From Pseudomonadota bacterium (GTDB lineage Bacteria > Bdellovibrionota > UBA1018 > CAIMNF01), in contig JAIYBN010000009.1 of NCBI GenBank assembly GCA_027488515.1, positions 1 through 64,000 of the forward strand: 64,000 nt of DNA. Direction: 5' to 3'. Shown piece by piece: positions 32,376 to 44,677 of this stretch. The notes beneath the pieces are model-generated. The model saw only the letters and a program-made list of their open reading frames with translations, was not told the DNA's origin and did not search any database. The stretch's first letter is position 1. Every line of letters starts with the position of its first letter. A program made the translations under genes and the position numbers.

Positions 32376-33368
32376 ATGACTTCACAACCCCGTGTCGCCA
32401 TCACTGCAGTGGGAGGCTATGTTCCCGAGACCCGACTCACGAACCAGGATCTCGAGAAAATGGTGGATACCCAGGATGAATGGATCCGGACCCGAACCGG
32501 GATCCGGGAGCGCCGGATCCTGAATGAGCCCGGAAAAGCCACTTCGGATCTGATCGTTCCGGCGGTGCTCGAACTGTGCAAGAAACGGGGAATCGATCCT
32601 TCTGAAATCGAGTGTCTGATCGTGGCCACCGTGACCGGAGACTACCCTTTTCCTTCGACCGCGAACCTGGTCTGCGACCGGATCGGCGCGAAAAATGCGT
32701 GGGGCTTCGATCTCTCGGGAGCCTGTTCCGGATTTCTTTACGCGTTGACCACGGGGGCCGCACTGATCGAGAGCGGTCGACACAAGAAGGTGGTCGTGGT
32801 CGGAGCCGATAAAATGAGCTCCATCATCGACTATCAGGACCGCAACACCTGCATCATTTTCGGAGACGGTGCGGGAGCGGTGCTCCTCGAACCGACGGAT
32901 TCCGGATTGGGAATCGGTGACAGTTTGCTGAAGAGCGACGGATCGGGAGTGAAGTACCTCCGGACCGAGGCGGGCGGATCTCTGCTACCTCCGAGTCTCG
33001 AAACCGTTCAAGCACGCCAACACTTCGTCAAACAAGAGGGGGCCGCGGTTTACAAGTTCGCCGTGAAGGGTATGGCGGAGGTCGTGCTCGAATTGATGGA
33101 GCGCAACCGCCTGAAGCCCGAAGACATCACCTGGCTCGTCCCCCATCAGGCGAACATCCGCATCATCGAATCCACCGCGGATCGGGCGGGAATCCCGATG
33201 GATCGCGTGATGGTCAACATTGAAAAGTTCGGTAATACGACCGCTGCCACCCTGCCCCTTTGCTTGTGGGAGTGGGAGCCGCGCCTCAAGAAAGGCGATC
33301 GCCTGGCGCTGGTCGCCTTCGGGGGCGGCTTCACCTGGGGCGCCACACTGATCGACTGGGCCTACTGA
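32376..33368 (+). CDS. fabH: Beta-ketoacyl-ACP synthase III
   Basis: Start MTSQPRVAIT; WIRTRTGIRERR, DLSGACSGFLYAL, VPHQANIRI, GNTTAATLPL. Confidence 0.95.
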   Translation: MTSQPRVAITAVGGYVPETRLTNQDLEKMVDTQDEWIRTRTGIRERRILNEPGKATSDLIVPAVLELCKKRGIDPSEIECLIVATVTGDYPFPSTANLVCDRIGAKNAWGFDLSGACSGFLYALTTGAALIESGRHKKVVVVGADKMSSIIDYQDRNTCIIFGDGAGAVLLEPTDSGLGIGDSLLKSDGSGVKYLRTEAGGSLLPPSLETVQARQHFVKQEGAAVYKFAVKGMAEVVLELMERNRLKPEDITWLVPHQANIRIIESTADRAGIPMDRVMVNIEKFGNTTAATLPLCLWEWEPRLKKGDRLALVAFGGGFTWGATLIDWAY

Positions 33369-33393
33369 CACACTACTGAGCACACAGACCGGT

Positions 33394-36300
33394 TCAACTG
33401 CAACCGATACTGTTCCCGCAATTCAGACACCTGAAACAGGATCCGCTCCGTACCGTACGGTACCCGCAAGAGTCGCAAAGAGGTGCATCCGGAGACAGGC
33501 CGGCCAAGCGCTCTTCGACATCGGGCCCCGTCGCTTCCCCTCGCTGAACGCCTGATGCGGGTTTGACCTGCAAAAAGTCGGTCCGGCCCAGGTACTCCAT
33601 TCCGAGAACCCTGAAGACATAGTCCACGATCGAGGTGGCCATTTTCACATTGGGATGTCCGGTGACAGGACCACCCGGCTCGAACCGGGTGAATGTGAAT
33701 TTGTCGACATACTCGGAGAGTGGAACTCCATACTGGAGCCCCAAGCTGACCGAAATGGCGAAGCAATCGAGAATGGACCGATAGGTCCCGTTTCCATGGT
33801 CCAGATCGATGAAAATCTCGCCCAGTCGTCCGTCCTCGTACTCGCCGGTACGGAGATAGACTTTCGTACCCGAAACGGCGGCCTCGACTGTCAATCCGTT
33901 GCGTTTCGCCGGAAGCCTGAGCCTCACCCCTTTGGAGGATCCAGGCCCGGCTTCGGGAACGCGGGTGGAAAGCGGCTGGGACAGCTTGCAGCCGTCACGG
34001 TACAATGCAACCGCCTTGAGCCCGAGCTTCCATGACTGCAAATGCAGATCCTCGATTTCCTCGACCGTGGTGTGGTTCGGAAGGTTCACCGTCTTCGAAA
34101 TGGCCCCCGAAAGGAAGGGCTGGGTGGCAGCCATCATCCGGATGTGCCCCATCGGAGCGATGAATCGGGTGCCTTTCGGCCCGCAGGGATTTGCGCAATC
34201 AAAGACCGGGAGGTGTTCTTCCGACAGATGGGGGGCGCTCTCGATCCCGAGGGTTCCGCAGATCACGGTGTTCGCCTCATCCACTTGACCGGGAAGCAAG
34301 CCCGACCAATCGAGAAAATTGAACCCGGGAGACCTGAACTCGGTTTCACCGACACCGACTCGAACCAGACACTCATCGCCGAGCGCGTGCCGGGTGAAGG
34401 CGCTCCTGAGATCGAGGACACCGGGGAGACTCTGCTCGATCCGGAGGATCTCCTCCTCACTGAGTCCCTTGGAAAGCAGGAAGTCCCGACTCACATGAGG
34501 AGCCCGGGAGTCGAACTTCTGGGTGCCCGTCAGGGTCTGGAGAATGTCAGCGATCTGCGCCGGTGTGTACCCGAGATGGTGAAGAGCCCCCTTCACGGAT
34601 TGGTTCACAATCTTGAAAACACCTCCACCGACGAGTTTTTTGAACTTCACCAGCGCGAAATCGGGCTCGATCCCGGTCGTGTCACAATCCATCAAGAGAC
34701 CGATCGTGCCCGTCGGCGCGAGGACGGTCACCTGCGCGTTCCGGTATCCGACTTGCTCGCCGGACCGGAGAGCTCGATCCCAACATTCCGAAACGGCGGC
34801 CCGAAGCCCCGGATCGATCGCCTCACCGGACAACCGGCCGGCCGCATCCCGGTGCTTCCGGATGACTCCGAGCATGGCTCCCCGGTTCGACGAAAAACCG
34901 TTGAAAGGTCCGAGAATTCCTGCAACTTCAGAACTCACCGCATAAGCCTCACCCGTCAGGATCGCGGTCAGCGTGCCGGCCCATGAACGCCCGCTCTCCG
35001 AGTCGTAGGGAAGCCCCTTCAGCATCAAAAAGGTACCGAGGTTGGCGTAACCGAGTCCGAGAGGACGGAAGTCGTGCGAATTTTTCGCGATCTTCGCCGT
35101 GGGATAACTCGAATGATCCACGAGGATCTCTTGTGCAAGGATCAGGATCCGGATGGCATGCCGGTAGTTCTCGACGTTGAATGATCCGTCCTGTTCCAGA
35201 AAACGGACGAGGTTCAAAGAGGCGAGATTGCACGCACTGTCGTCGAGGAACATGTACTCCGAGCAAGGGTTGGACGACCGGATGGGCCCGGTCGCCGGAC
35301 AGGTGTGCCAGGAGTTGATCGTGGTGTCGAATTGAAGTCCGGGATCCGCGCATGCCCAAGCCGCCTCGGCGATCTTACGCCAGAGATCACGGGCACGAAG
35401 GGTTTCGATCACACTTCCGTCGGTCCTCGACTTCGTTTGCCAGGGACCGTCCTCGATCACCGCCCTCATGAACCCGTCGGTGACCCTGACCGAGTTGTTC
35501 GAATTCTGACCTGAAACCGTCCGGTACGCTTCACCGTTGAAATCAGAACTGTAACCGGCGGCGATGAGCGCGGCGACTTTACGCTCTTCACGCATTTTCC
35601 ACTCGATGAAGTCGACGATTTCAGGGTGATCGAGATCGAGACAGACCATCTTCGCGGCCCGACGGGTGGTCCCTCCTGATTTGGTGGCCCCCGCTCCGCG
35701 ATCGAGAACTTCCAGGAAACTCATCAAACCCGAGGAATATCCGCCTCCGGAAAGTTTCTCCTGACGCCCCCGGATCCTCGAGAAGTTGGTTCCGGTCCCG
35801 GACCCGTATTTGAACAGGCGGGCCTCGTTCTTCATCAGATCGAAGATCGACATCAGGTCGTCATCCACCGACTGGATGAAACAAGCCGAGCATTGTGGAT
35901 GCTCATAGGCATCCGGAGTTTCAAGGGTCGAACCGGTGACCGGATCGTGAAAATGGTTTCCCCCGCTTCCCCGGATCCCGTACTGTTCATGCAGACCGAG
36001 GTTGAACCACACCGGCGAATTGAAAGCGGCGTACTGGTGCACCAGGAGGTACGAAAGTTCGTCTTCGAAAACACTTCGATCCGGGTCCGAGAACAGGCCG
36101 GTTTTTCCGCCTGTTGCGCCGAGCGCCAAGACGATCCTCCGGATCACCTGCCGGACCGAGGTTTCATGGCCCGTGCCCGGAACCCCGGCCTTTCGAAAAT
36201 ACTTCGAAACGACGATGTCCACCGCGAGCTGGGACCAGCTCGCCGGCACCTCGATGTCTTTCAACTCAAAAACGACCCGTCCGTCCGGATCCCGGATTTT

Positions 36301-36405
36301 TGAATCGGCGTGGATCATCGGGACAGAATCCAGAGGGTCGACACCCCTCACTGAGAATCTTCGCGAGAGCCTCAATCGGGATGGATTCGGATCCGTCTGG
36401 TTCAT
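33394..36405 (-). CDS. nrdJ: Adenosylcobalamin-dependent ribonucleoside-diphosphate reductase (class II)
   Basis: About 1003 aa; NPCSEYMFLDDSACNLASLN, APTGTIG; C-terminal Zn motif CDSCG...CFRCLNCGNSIGCS. Confidence 0.93.
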   Translation of the reverse strand: MNQTDPNPSRLRLSRRFSVRGVDPLDSVPMIHADSKIRDPDGRVVFELKDIEVPASWSQLAVDIVVSKYFRKAGVPGTGHETSVRQVIRRIVLALGATGGKTGLFSDPDRSVFEDELSYLLVHQYAAFNSPVWFNLGLHEQYGIRGSGGNHFHDPVTGSTLETPDAYEHPQCSACFIQSVDDDLMSIFDLMKNEARLFKYGSGTGTNFSRIRGRQEKLSGGGYSSGLMSFLEVLDRGAGATKSGGTTRRAAKMVCLDLDHPEIVDFIEWKMREERKVAALIAAGYSSDFNGEAYRTVSGQNSNNSVRVTDGFMRAVIEDGPWQTKSRTDGSVIETLRARDLWRKIAEAAWACADPGLQFDTTINSWHTCPATGPIRSSNPCSEYMFLDDSACNLASLNLVRFLEQDGSFNVENYRHAIRILILAQEILVDHSSYPTAKIAKNSHDFRPLGLGYANLGTFLMLKGLPYDSESGRSWAGTLTAILTGEAYAVSSEVAGILGPFNGFSSNRGAMLGVIRKHRDAAGRLSGEAIDPGLRAAVSECWDRALRSGEQVGYRNAQVTVLAPTGTIGLLMDCDTTGIEPDFALVKFKKLVGGGVFKIVNQSVKGALHHLGYTPAQIADILQTLTGTQKFDSRAPHVSRDFLLSKGLSEEEILRIEQSLPGVLDLRSAFTRHALGDECLVRVGVGETEFRSPGFNFLDWSGLLPGQVDEANTVICGTLGIESAPHLSEEHLPVFDCANPCGPKGTRFIAPMGHIRMMAATQPFLSGAISKTVNLPNHTTVEEIEDLHLQSWKLGLKAVALYRDGCKLSQPLSTRVPEAGPGSSKGVRLRLPAKRNGLTVEAAVSGTKVYLRTGEYEDGRLGEIFIDLDHGNGTYRSILDCFAISVSLGLQYGVPLSEYVDKFTFTRFEPGGPVTGHPNVKMATSIVDYVFRVLGMEYLGRTDFLQVKPASGVQRGEATGPDVEERLAGLSPDAPLCDSCGYRTVRSGSCFRCLNCGNSIGCS

Positions 36406-36515
36406 CTTTTGATTTTGCCGGACCTCGACTCCCCTGTCCAGCACGTGTGGCGTCCGGATTTTGACGCTTTCCCGCCCGACTTCAGTCCCGGGTCCCGTTC
36501 ACCGAAAAGAAATTG

Positions 36516-38543
36516 ATGAGTGAGCAGGACCTCTTCAACCATCGCGATTTAAGCTGGCTCGAATTCAATGCGCGGGTGCTGCACGAGGCTCTCGATGACC
36601 GCACTCCCTTGTTCGAGCGGGTCAGGTTCCTCGGAATCTTCCAATCGAATCTGGACGAGTATTTCATGAAGCGCATGGGATCGCTCTACTCCCACGCCCG
36701 AATCAGGTTCCGGGAACAATTGCTCCCCCTGCTCTCGGAGCTCAGAGCCTGCTTCGAGAAGGAGCTGGTCCCCGAGCTCAAAGCCTCGGGGATCCATCTG
36801 CTCCCCTGGAAAGAGCTCTCCTCCGATGAACGCGAGAGAGCCAATCACTTGTTCAGGCATCAGATTTTCCCCGTACTGACTCCCTTCGCGGTGGATTCGG
36901 GTCACCCCTTCCCTTTCGTTTCCAACCTGTCCATTTCATTGGGTGTGTTCTTGAACTACCCCGGGCGGGAGGATGAGACCCACTTCGCCAGGATCAAGGT
37001 TCCCAACTTTTTCCCGCAGTGGATCCGGGTGGACGGCAAGAAAGATCCCAAACATGCGCGATTCCTTTCCGTCCTCGAGCTCATCGTGGCGAACGTGGAC
37101 TCCCTTTTCCCGGGAATGGAGGTCCGGGACATGATGCCGTTCCGGGTGACCCGCAACACCAACATCGAGGCGGACCCCGAAGAATCAGACGATCTGCTCG
37201 AGGCGATTTCAACCGAGCTGAAAGAACGGAAGTTCGGTGACGTCGTCAGGCTCGAATACGCTGGAAAAGGCCATCCACTGATGCTCGAGATGCTTCGTGA
37301 CGAACTCCACCTCGACGAAGACCAGGTTTACGGCGTGCAAGGATTGATCGAGTACACTTCGCTGAAACCGGTCCTCGAACTCAATCGCCCGGAGTTCAAA
37401 TTCGAACCCTGGATCCCGGTTGCGGTTCCCGCCCTCTCGGACCCGGATCGGGACATCTTCCAGACCATCAAACACCATGACATTCTGGTTCATCACCCTT
37501 ATGAGAGTTTCAGTGGCTCGGTGGAACGCTTCATCCGTGCAGCGGTCAACGATCCGAAGGTCACGGCCATCAAGATGACCCTGTACCGCACCGGTGCCGA
37601 CAGTCCGCTCATCCCCTTGCTCAAAAAAGCGGCAGAACTCGGTAAACATGTGGTCTGCCTCGTCGAGCTGAAGGCACGCTTCGACGAGGAGAAGAACATC
37701 CTCGTTGCACAAAGCCTTGAAGACTCCGGCGTCCATGTCGTTTACGGCGTCATCGGATTGAAAACCCATTGCAAGACCACCCTGATCGTCCGGCAGGAAG
37801 GCGACGAGATGAGAAGCTACTGTCACATCGGGACAGGCAATTATCACTCGGTCACCTCGAGGCTCTATACGGACTTCGGCCTCTTCACTTGCAAAAGGGA
37901 AATCGCCGAGGATGTCGTGAACCTCTTCCATTTCCTCACCGGGAAATCACTCAAGAAGGACTACAACAAGCTCCTGGTCGCCCCCCTGACCTTGAAGGAA
38001 CAGTTCCTCCGGCGGATCCACCGCGAGACGGCCAATGCCAAAAAAGGCCTGCCCTCCAGGATCATCGCCAAGGTGAACAGCCTCGATGAACGGGACATCA
38101 GCCACGCCCTCTATGAAGCCTCGGAAGCCGGAGTCCGGATCGATCTGATTGTCCGCGGAATCTGTTGCTTGAGACCCGGGGTGAAGGGTCTCAGTTCCAA
38201 CATCCGGGTGTACTCTGTGATCGGCCGGTTTCTCGAGCACTCCCGTGTCTTTTATTTCCAGAACGGGGAGAAAAATCCGGTCAACGGTGAGCTCTTCATC
38301 GGCTCGGCAGACTGGATGCACCGGAACCTCCTGTCGCGGGTGGAGGCGGTCGCCCCCATCGAGGACCCCCAGCACAAAGAACGTGTGTTCGACTTCCTGA
38401 ATCTCCTGATCGACGACCACCGTCAAGGCTGGGAAATGCGTTCGGACGGAACCTACAAGAAAAGAAAAGTGAAACACCCCAAACGGGAGCTCGGAACCCA
38501 TCAGATCCTGATGCAGAAGGCCCGTGGCAAGCCGATCACCTGA
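36516..38543 (+). CDS. ppk1: Polyphosphate kinase 1
   Basis: RDLSWLEFNARVLHEA; DPKVTAIKMTLYRTGADSPL; YCHIGTGNYHSVTSRLYTDFGL. Confidence 0.95.
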   Translation: MSEQDLFNHRDLSWLEFNARVLHEALDDRTPLFERVRFLGIFQSNLDEYFMKRMGSLYSHARIRFREQLLPLLSELRACFEKELVPELKASGIHLLPWKELSSDERERANHLFRHQIFPVLTPFAVDSGHPFPFVSNLSISLGVFLNYPGREDETHFARIKVPNFFPQWIRVDGKKDPKHARFLSVLELIVANVDSLFPGMEVRDMMPFRVTRNTNIEADPEESDDLLEAISTELKERKFGDVVRLEYAGKGHPLMLEMLRDELHLDEDQVYGVQGLIEYTSLKPVLELNRPEFKFEPWIPVAVPALSDPDRDIFQTIKHHDILVHHPYESFSGSVERFIRAAVNDPKVTAIKMTLYRTGADSPLIPLLKKAAELGKHVVCLVELKARFDEEKNILVAQSLEDSGVHVVYGVIGLKTHCKTTLIVRQEGDEMRSYCHIGTGNYHSVTSRLYTDFGLFTCKREIAEDVVNLFHFLTGKSLKKDYNKLLVAPLTLKEQFLRRIHRETANAKKGLPSRIIAKVNSLDERDISHALYEASEAGVRIDLIVRGICCLRPGVKGLSSNIRVYSVIGRFLEHSRVFYFQNGEKNPVNGELFIGSADWMHRNLLSRVEAVAPIEDPQHKERVFDFLNLLIDDHRQGWEMRSDGTYKKRKVKHPKRELGTHQILMQKARGKPIT

Positions 38544-38552
38544 GAACAAACC

Positions 38553-39008
38553 ATGAAAAACCCTCCCCTGATCCTCTGGTCGATTCTGTTCATTTCTCAA
38601 TTCCTGTATGCCGCAGTCCTGGAGTCGGTGGTGAAACCCTTGGAATCCACGACTCCGGCAATCCCGCTCTCCGAATCACCCGTGGTCCTCGCAACGGCAT
38701 TCATGGCCACAGGCACCCTGCTGCTCGCCTGGTTGGTTCCGAACCTTCTTTGGAAAAACGCAGCCAAGAAGCTACCCCCGACGGGCACGAATGAAAGTGA
38801 CCTCCTCGAGGGGTTCTTGGCCGGATTTGTCGTCAGGCTCGCCCTCCTCGAAAGCGTCTGCTTGTACGGATTCATTGGCGGCTTCCTGCAAAAACAGCCC
38901 TCGCTCATTCTTCCGTTCCTCGGAGCGTCGGCCGCAGGGTTCGTGATCAACTTCCCCAACCGGACCTTCATCCGGAAAGCGCTCGGTAAAGACCTTCAGG
39001 GAATCTGA
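38553..39008 (+). CDS. Hypothetical four-TM membrane protein
   Basis: 151 aa; hydrophobic segments; 9 nt after ppk1. Confidence 0.65.
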   Translation: MKNPPLILWSILFISQFLYAAVLESVVKPLESTTPAIPLSESPVVLATAFMATGTLLLAWLVPNLLWKNAAKKLPPTGTNESDLLEGFLAGFVVRLALLESVCLYGFIGGFLQKQPSLILPFLGASAAGFVINFPNRTFIRKALGKDLQGI

Positions 39009-39011
39009 GAA

Positions 39012-40502
39012 TCAGTCCTTGGCGACGAACTCGTGGTTGGCGAGGTAACTGTAAAACCTGCTCCTACCGTCAATCGTGGTCTCGATGTGTACCGGGCGTT
39101 TCCACATCATGAAGATCGAGCGCATGGTCTCCCGGGCGTACTTCAGATCAAGATCCCCGCCCAGGTGCTTGTGCGCGAGCAGTAACTCACCCCGGTTCTC
39201 GTGATTGGCATTGACGACCGAAATGTGGGGCTGTCCCTGGTTGGTGAGCGATGAAAGCAGTTTCTCTTTGACGCTCTTGAAATTCCGGTCGGTGATCTCG
39301 TACTGGCCCGTCCGTCGGTTCAGTTCGTAGGAGTACAGACGGAAACGATCCACGAATTCAGGCGTGATGTATTCGTCAATGAAGGTCACATCGTTGCAGA
39401 CCTTCCTGACCTCGAAGATCTTCTGCCTTCCGAGACCGAGTTTCTTGTCCCAGTTGGCCCGCTCTCTCAGATCGGAACAGTCCTCGTACGCCTTACCGAA
39501 GCGGCCACGATTCCACCGGTCTTCGATGTCCCTGAAGAGCTCGATCCCGATTTTGTAAGGATTGATCCGTCCGGGAGCCATTGCGGTCACACCGGCATGG
39601 TGATCGGCGAAGTCGAGAATCTCGCTGTCTTTGAGGGCCTTTTTCGTCATGATTTCGGAGTGCCAGTAAGAGGCCCACCCTTCGTTCATGATCTTGGTCT
39701 GCATTTGGGGCACGAAATAATAGGCTTCTTCACGGATCATCCGGAGCACATCCGCCTGCCATTCCGACAAGGGCGCATTTTGAAGCAAAAAGAGCATGAT
39801 ATCCCGGACGGGGGATTCCGGAAACACCTGGCGTTGCCGGCTTTGCTCCTCGAGCTTCTTGCGTTGTGCCTCGACGAATTCGGGAGGATTGATGTACCGG
39901 TCCATGTAGGAACGCTCCACCTTCAGCTTGCCTGTTTCGGAGGTGGTCTGGTCTTCTTCCTTCCTCGCACTCTTCGGTGATTCGAACGGGAGGTGCGGAT
40001 CGATCATGTTGTCGAGACTCAGACACAGATCGATGAACCCCTCCACCTCGTCCTGCCCGACATCGTCCATGTACTGCCTGATCTTGACCGCATGGTTGGC
40101 CATCGCATCGAGCATTTTCCGGTTGGTCTTGGAGAACCAGATGTTGTTCTTGAAAAAATCGACATGCCCGTAAACGTGGGCCATGACCATTTTCTGGTCG
40201 ACATAGGAATTGGAACTCATCAGGTAGGCGTAAGAGGGATTGGTGTTGATCACCATCTCGTAGATCTTGGACAGACCCCACTCGTAGCCTTTCGAGTACT
40301 GGTCATAGTTCATCCCGAAACGCCAATGGGGATACCGTACGGGAAACCCCTCTTGGGCTGCCAGCGCATTGATCGCATCGGACGGAACCATCTCGAAGAT
40401 CGTCTCGAAAAAATCGAGGCCGAAGCCCTCGGCGTAGCCGCGAATCTCTTCCTGAAGACGTGACAGCTCGAGTGGGAGCTGGGTGGACCGGATCCCCATC
40501 AT
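39012..40502 (-). CDS. SpoVR family protein
   Basis: 496 aa; [39 protein letters not shown]. Confidence 0.93.
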   Translation of the reverse strand: MMGIRSTQLPLELSRLQEEIRGYAEGFGLDFFETIFEMVPSDAINALAAQEGFPVRYPHWRFGMNYDQYSKGYEWGLSKIYEMVINTNPSYAYLMSSNSYVDQKMVMAHVYGHVDFFKNNIWFSKTNRKMLDAMANHAVKIRQYMDDVGQDEVEGFIDLCLSLDNMIDPHLPFESPKSARKEEDQTTSETGKLKVERSYMDRYINPPEFVEAQRKKLEEQSRQRQVFPESPVRDIMLFLLQNAPLSEWQADVLRMIREEAYYFVPQMQTKIMNEGWASYWHSEIMTKKALKDSEILDFADHHAGVTAMAPGRINPYKIGIELFRDIEDRWNRGRFGKAYEDCSDLRERANWDKKLGLGRQKIFEVRKVCNDVTFIDEYITPEFVDRFRLYSYELNRRTGQYEITDRNFKSVKEKLLSSLTNQGQPHISVVNANHENRGELLLAHKHLGGDLDLKYARETMRSIFMMWKRPVHIETTIDGRSRFYSYLANHEFVAKD

Positions 40503-41620
40503 TTCCCCCTTCCCAGGAAATCCTTGATCGAGGGCAGGATGCCGTCCTTGTTCTCGATTCTGGACAAGATCACCTGGTCATCCTCTTTTCCGAAAGCTTC
40601 ATTCAAATCCTTGAAAAACTGCCCGGAACCGTACCGGGAGTCGACCTGACCGTAGCAGAACACGTTCACCTTCGACAAAAGGGAGGTCTTCAGGAGCTCG
40701 ATGCAGGACTTGGTGTCCTCGGTCGACCAATTGTCCCCGTCAGAAAAATGAAAGGGGTAGATGTTCCAGTCTCCGGGGGGATAGTCCGTGGAGATCATCT
40801 GCTCGCACAACTTGTAGGCCGAGCTGATGAGCGTCCCGCCGCTCTCTCGCGTCCGGAAAAACGTATCCTCATCCACTTCCTTCGCCGTGGCGTCGTGGAT
40901 GATGTAGCGGGTTTCGACACCCTTGTACTGGGACCGTAGCCAGGTGTTGATCCAGAACGCCTCCGTCCGGACAATTTCTTTCTGTTCGTCCCCCATCGAC
41001 CCGGAAACGTCCATCATGTAGATGATCACCGCAGAATTCTCATGCTGGACATCGGACTTCCAGGAGCGGTAGCGCATGTCTTTCTTGATGGGAACGATCA
41101 CGGGATTCGACGGATCATAAGTGCCGGAGGCGATTTGCCGTTTCAACGCCTCTTTGAAGGTCCGTTTGAAGTGGCGGAGTGAATTGGGCCCTTGGGTGGC
41201 GATCGCAGTGTACTTGTCCACCTTGGACTTCAAACTCTTCTGGCCTCTAGGCTCGATCCTGGGAAGTTCCAACTGCTCACCGAGGATTTCCGCGAGCTCC
41301 TCCAGGGTGAATTCGACCTCGAGCTCGTGCTCGCCGCCTTCTTTTCCGGCCTGCTTGCCACCCTCACCCGGTTGATCGCCCGGCTCCCCTTGACCCGGAA
41401 CCGGATCCCCGACATCACCCTCACCCTGACCGACTCCACCCTGATTCGATCCGTAACGGAACCGGGGGATTTCGATCTGAGGCATGGGAATGGTCACGGT
41501 GTCCTTGCCCTTACGGCCGATCATCTCGGAATGGGTGATGTACTTCTTGAGATCCTGCTTGATCTTCCCCCGGACAATCTGGCGAAAACGTGCATGATCC
41601 CGGCGAGCACCGTCTATCAT
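40499..41620 (-). CDS. YeaH/YhbH (DUF444) family protein
   Basis: 373 aa; vWA-like [14 protein letters not shown]; position between prkA and spoVR. Confidence 0.92.
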   Translation of the reverse strand: MIDGARRDHARFRQIVRGKIKQDLKKYITHSEMIGRKGKDTVTIPMPQIEIPRFRYGSNQGGVGQGEGDVGDPVPGQGEPGDQPGEGGKQAGKEGGEHELEVEFTLEELAEILGEQLELPRIEPRGQKSLKSKVDKYTAIATQGPNSLRHFKRTFKEALKRQIASGTYDPSNPVIVPIKKDMRYRSWKSDVQHENSAVIIYMMDVSGSMGDEQKEIVRTEAFWINTWLRSQYKGVETRYIIHDATAKEVDEDTFFRTRESGGTLISSAYKLCEQMISTDYPPGDWNIYPFHFSDGDNWSTEDTKSCIELLKTSLLSKVNVFCYGQVDSRYGSGQFFKDLNEAFGKEDDQVILSRIENKDGILPSIKDFLGRGK

Positions 41621-41622
41621 GA

Positions 41623-43695
41623 CTACTCCCGCTTCTTCACGTCACCCCGTGCGAAGATACTCGCAACGAAGTTGAGCACATCTGTCGCCGAGATCTCATC
41701 GTATCCGAAGGATTTGATGAGACGGGATTTGACCACGTCGATCTTCTCCTGTGTGGCACGATCCACCACGTTGGAAACCAGGCTGGTCAACTTGATGGTG
41801 TCCTTCTGGTCTTCGAACAATTTGAGTTCGAGAGCCTTCAGGAGACGCTCGTTAGTCCTGAAATCAAAAGTACGTCCCTCGATTGCGAGCGCACCGATGT
41901 AATTCATGATCTCGCGACGGAAATCGTCTTTCCGGCTCTCCTGGACATCGGCCTTCTCCTCGATCGAACGCATCAGGCGCTCATCCGCCTCCTCGTCCAT
42001 ACCGGTGTACTTGTTCCGGACCTTCTCCCTCTGGGTGTAGGCCTTCACGTTGTCGATGTAATTCCCGCACAGCTTGGCGATCGCGTCTTCGTCGGCGGAG
42101 ATGGCCCGCTGGACCTCGTTCTTGACGATGTCCTCGTACTCCTGCTTCACCACACCGATCAAATCGCGGTATTCGCGGCGTTTTTCCTCGCTTGCGATCA
42201 ATCCGTGATTCTTGAGCCCGGACTCGAGCTCGTTCAGGATCATGAACGGATTCACACACGGGATCTCGCTCTTCACGATGGCGTTCGAGATCTTGTCCTG
42301 CACGTAACGGGGGGAAACCCCGTCGAGGCCTTCCCGGATCGCTTCCTTGCGGAGCTCCTTCACATTCTCTTCGGAGAATCCTGAAAGCGCCTTACCGTCA
42401 TAAAGTTTGAGCTTCTGGATCAACGAGAGATTCGACTTCTTCGGATGCTCGAGACGGGTGAGAATGGCCCACATCGCAGCCACTTCGATGGTGTGAGGGG
42501 CGATGCTCTTTCCGCGGATTTTCTGCGGATTGAAATCCTTCTCGTAAATCTTGATCTCGTGTTTGAGCTTGGTGATGTAAGGGATGTCGATCTTGACCGT
42601 ACGGTCCCGGAGCGCCTCCATGAACTCGTTGTTCTGGAGTTTCCGGAATTCCGGCTCGTTGGTGTGCCCGATGATCACCTCGTCGATGTCGGTCTGGGCG
42701 AACTTCTTGGGTTTGATCTTGTGTTCCTGGGAAGCGGTCAAAAGATCGTACAAGAACGCCACATCGAGTTTCAGAACCTCGATGAACTCGATCACGCCCC
42801 GGTTGGCCACACAGAATTCACCGTCGAAGTTGAACGCCCGCGGGTCCGAATCCGAACCGTACTCGGCGATCTTCCGGTAATTGATGTCGCCGGTGAGTTC
42901 GGTCGAATCCTGGTTTTTCTCGTCTTTCGGCTGGAAAGTCCCGATACCGATGCGGTCTTTCTCGGAGAGGACCACTCTGACCACACGGATGTGGTTGGTG
43001 ACCACCTGGGCCCAGTCCCCTTCGTAACGCTTGAGAAGCTCACGCATCACAAAACGGGAAGCCGGATCGATGTCCCCTTTGATGTGGACCTTGTAATCCG
43101 ATTTCAAACCTTTGTTGATCTCGGAAAGAACCTGGGACCGCATTTCCTCGGGGATCAGCTTCAGCGGATCCTCGTGCATGGGCGACATCATCTCGGTCGC
43201 CCCACCGAACAGGACTTCTCCTTTGCCGGTCGGATCGATCCACTTGAAGGTGTAAAGCGCTCCCGTGTCAGTGCGTGAATATTGCTCGATCCCCTTCTTC
43301 AGGAGCCGTGCGATGGTCGACTTGGCCGAACCGACCGGGCCGTGCAACAGGAGTACCCGCTTCTCGGTCCCGTAACCGTAGGCGGCGGACTTGAAAAAAT
43401 TGACCAACTTCATGAGTTGGACGTCGAGCCCGAAGACAGCGTCTTTACCGCCATCAATCGGATCGTCGAAAAACTTGTACCGGGTGATTTCCTTCTTGTA
43501 CTCGACAAAGTTGTCGGTTCCCCAGGAGAGAACCATGTCGTACATCCGCTGGAAAGCGTTCCGGGCGATGTTCGGATTCTTCTTCACCAACTCGAGGTAA
43601 TCGAAGAAGTTCCCTTCCCAATTGAGATGGCGGAATTCCTCTTTCATCTGGATTTGATTCAGGTACTTCGACCATTCTTGTGCGGATGCAGTCAT
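41623..43695 (-). CDS. prkA: PrkA-family serine protein kinase (AAA)
   Basis: Start [12 protein letters not shown]; Walker [15 protein letters not shown]; PrkA C-terminal domain. Confidence 0.93.
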   Translation of the reverse strand: MTASAQEWSKYLNQIQMKEEFRHLNWEGNFFDYLELVKKNPNIARNAFQRMYDMVLSWGTDNFVEYKKEITRYKFFDDPIDGGKDAVFGLDVQLMKLVNFFKSAAYGYGTEKRVLLLHGPVGSAKSTIARLLKKGIEQYSRTDTGALYTFKWIDPTGKGEVLFGGATEMMSPMHEDPLKLIPEEMRSQVLSEINKGLKSDYKVHIKGDIDPASRFVMRELLKRYEGDWAQVVTNHIRVVRVVLSEKDRIGIGTFQPKDEKNQDSTELTGDINYRKIAEYGSDSDPRAFNFDGEFCVANRGVIEFIEVLKLDVAFLYDLLTASQEHKIKPKKFAQTDIDEVIIGHTNEPEFRKLQNNEFMEALRDRTVKIDIPYITKLKHEIKIYEKDFNPQKIRGKSIAPHTIEVAAMWAILTRLEHPKKSNLSLIQKLKLYDGKALSGFSEENVKELRKEAIREGLDGVSPRYVQDKISNAIVKSEIPCVNPFMILNELESGLKNHGLIASEEKRREYRDLIGVVKQEYEDIVKNEVQRAISADEDAIAKLCGNYIDNVKAYTQREKVRNKYTGMDEEADERLMRSIEEKADVQESRKDDFRREIMNYIGALAIEGRTFDFRTNERLLKALELKLFEDQKDTIKLTSLVSNVVDRATQEKIDVVKSRLIKSFGYDEISATDVLNFVASIFARGDVKKRE

Positions 43696-43861
43696 CGTGA
43701 CAGGCCCTCTTCTCGACTCCAGTGTATCGATGCAATGGCTCCCCCGTCTAAGGAAAACGCCCCCTGCACCGCATTCCATTCTACAAACCCGATTTAACCC
43801 GCAGCAACATTTTTCTGCCAGGGTTTTGACTTTTTCCGGGGCTTCCAGCAACCTCTTCGGG

Positions 43862-44635
43862 GTGAGAATCGGTGTCTTTGATTCAGGAGTGGGTGGAGTG
43901 ACCGTATTGAAGGAGCTGCGAAAGCGCTTCCCTTCCCACCAGTACCTTTACTTCGGCGACACGGCCAACGTCCCCTACGGATCCAAGAGCCCGACACAAA
44001 TCCGCGCCCTTTGCAGGGAGGCCGCCCTGAAAATGGAATCGCACGGGATCGAAGCGCTGGTGATCGCCTGCAATACCGCGGCCAGCATCGCTCTGAATGA
44101 ATTCAAACAGGTGCTCAACACCCTTCCCATTCTGGATGTCGTCGAGGCGGGAGTCGAATCCATCGTGGAAGCGATCCCGGACGGAAGGGCCCCGGCCCTG
44201 GTTCTGGGAACGCGCGCCACCGTGAGGAGCAGGATTTATTCCGACTGGCTACGGATCAAATCACCGGAAGTCCGGGTTTTCGAACAGGAATGCCCCCTTT
44301 TGGTCCCTTTGATCGAAGAAGGCTGGATCGAACACCCGATTCTGGGCCTGACCGTTGAAGAATATGTCCGAGAATACCGGAATCTGGAGCCCGGAGCAGC
44401 CCTACTGGCTTGTACCCATTATCCCTGGATCCGTAAGGCATTCGAGGACCGATTGCCGGGCTGGAACATTCTCGACTCGGCAGGAGCCTTGGCCCGGATC
44501 GCAGGCAAACGTCTGCTCCTTGAGCATGATCACGACCCCGGCCTCCACCCGCCGGTGACCTGGTTCTTTTCCGATCCGGACGCACTCTCCCGTCACATCC
44601 GGGAGGAAATCGGGCCCGCCTTGTCAAAACTCTGA
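43862..44635 (+). CDS. murI: Glutamate racemase
   Basis: GTG start gives [42 protein letters not shown]. Confidence 0.93.
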   Translation: MRIGVFDSGVGGVTVLKELRKRFPSHQYLYFGDTANVPYGSKSPTQIRALCREAALKMESHGIEALVIACNTAASIALNEFKQVLNTLPILDVVEAGVESIVEAIPDGRAPALVLGTRATVRSRIYSDWLRIKSPEVRVFEQECPLLVPLIEEGWIEHPILGLTVEEYVREYRNLEPGAALLACTHYPWIRKAFEDRLPGWNILDSAGALARIAGKRLLLEHDHDPGLHPPVTWFFSDPDALSRHIREEIGPALSKL

Positions 44636-44677
44636 TGGACATCCGTCCCGATCTTGTTCAAACTTGATCCCATCGCC

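Noticed and set aside
36406-36515. Cobalamin riboswitch upstream of nrdJ
   Set aside because: About 110-nt divergent gap with ppk1; no B12-box-like sequence recognised
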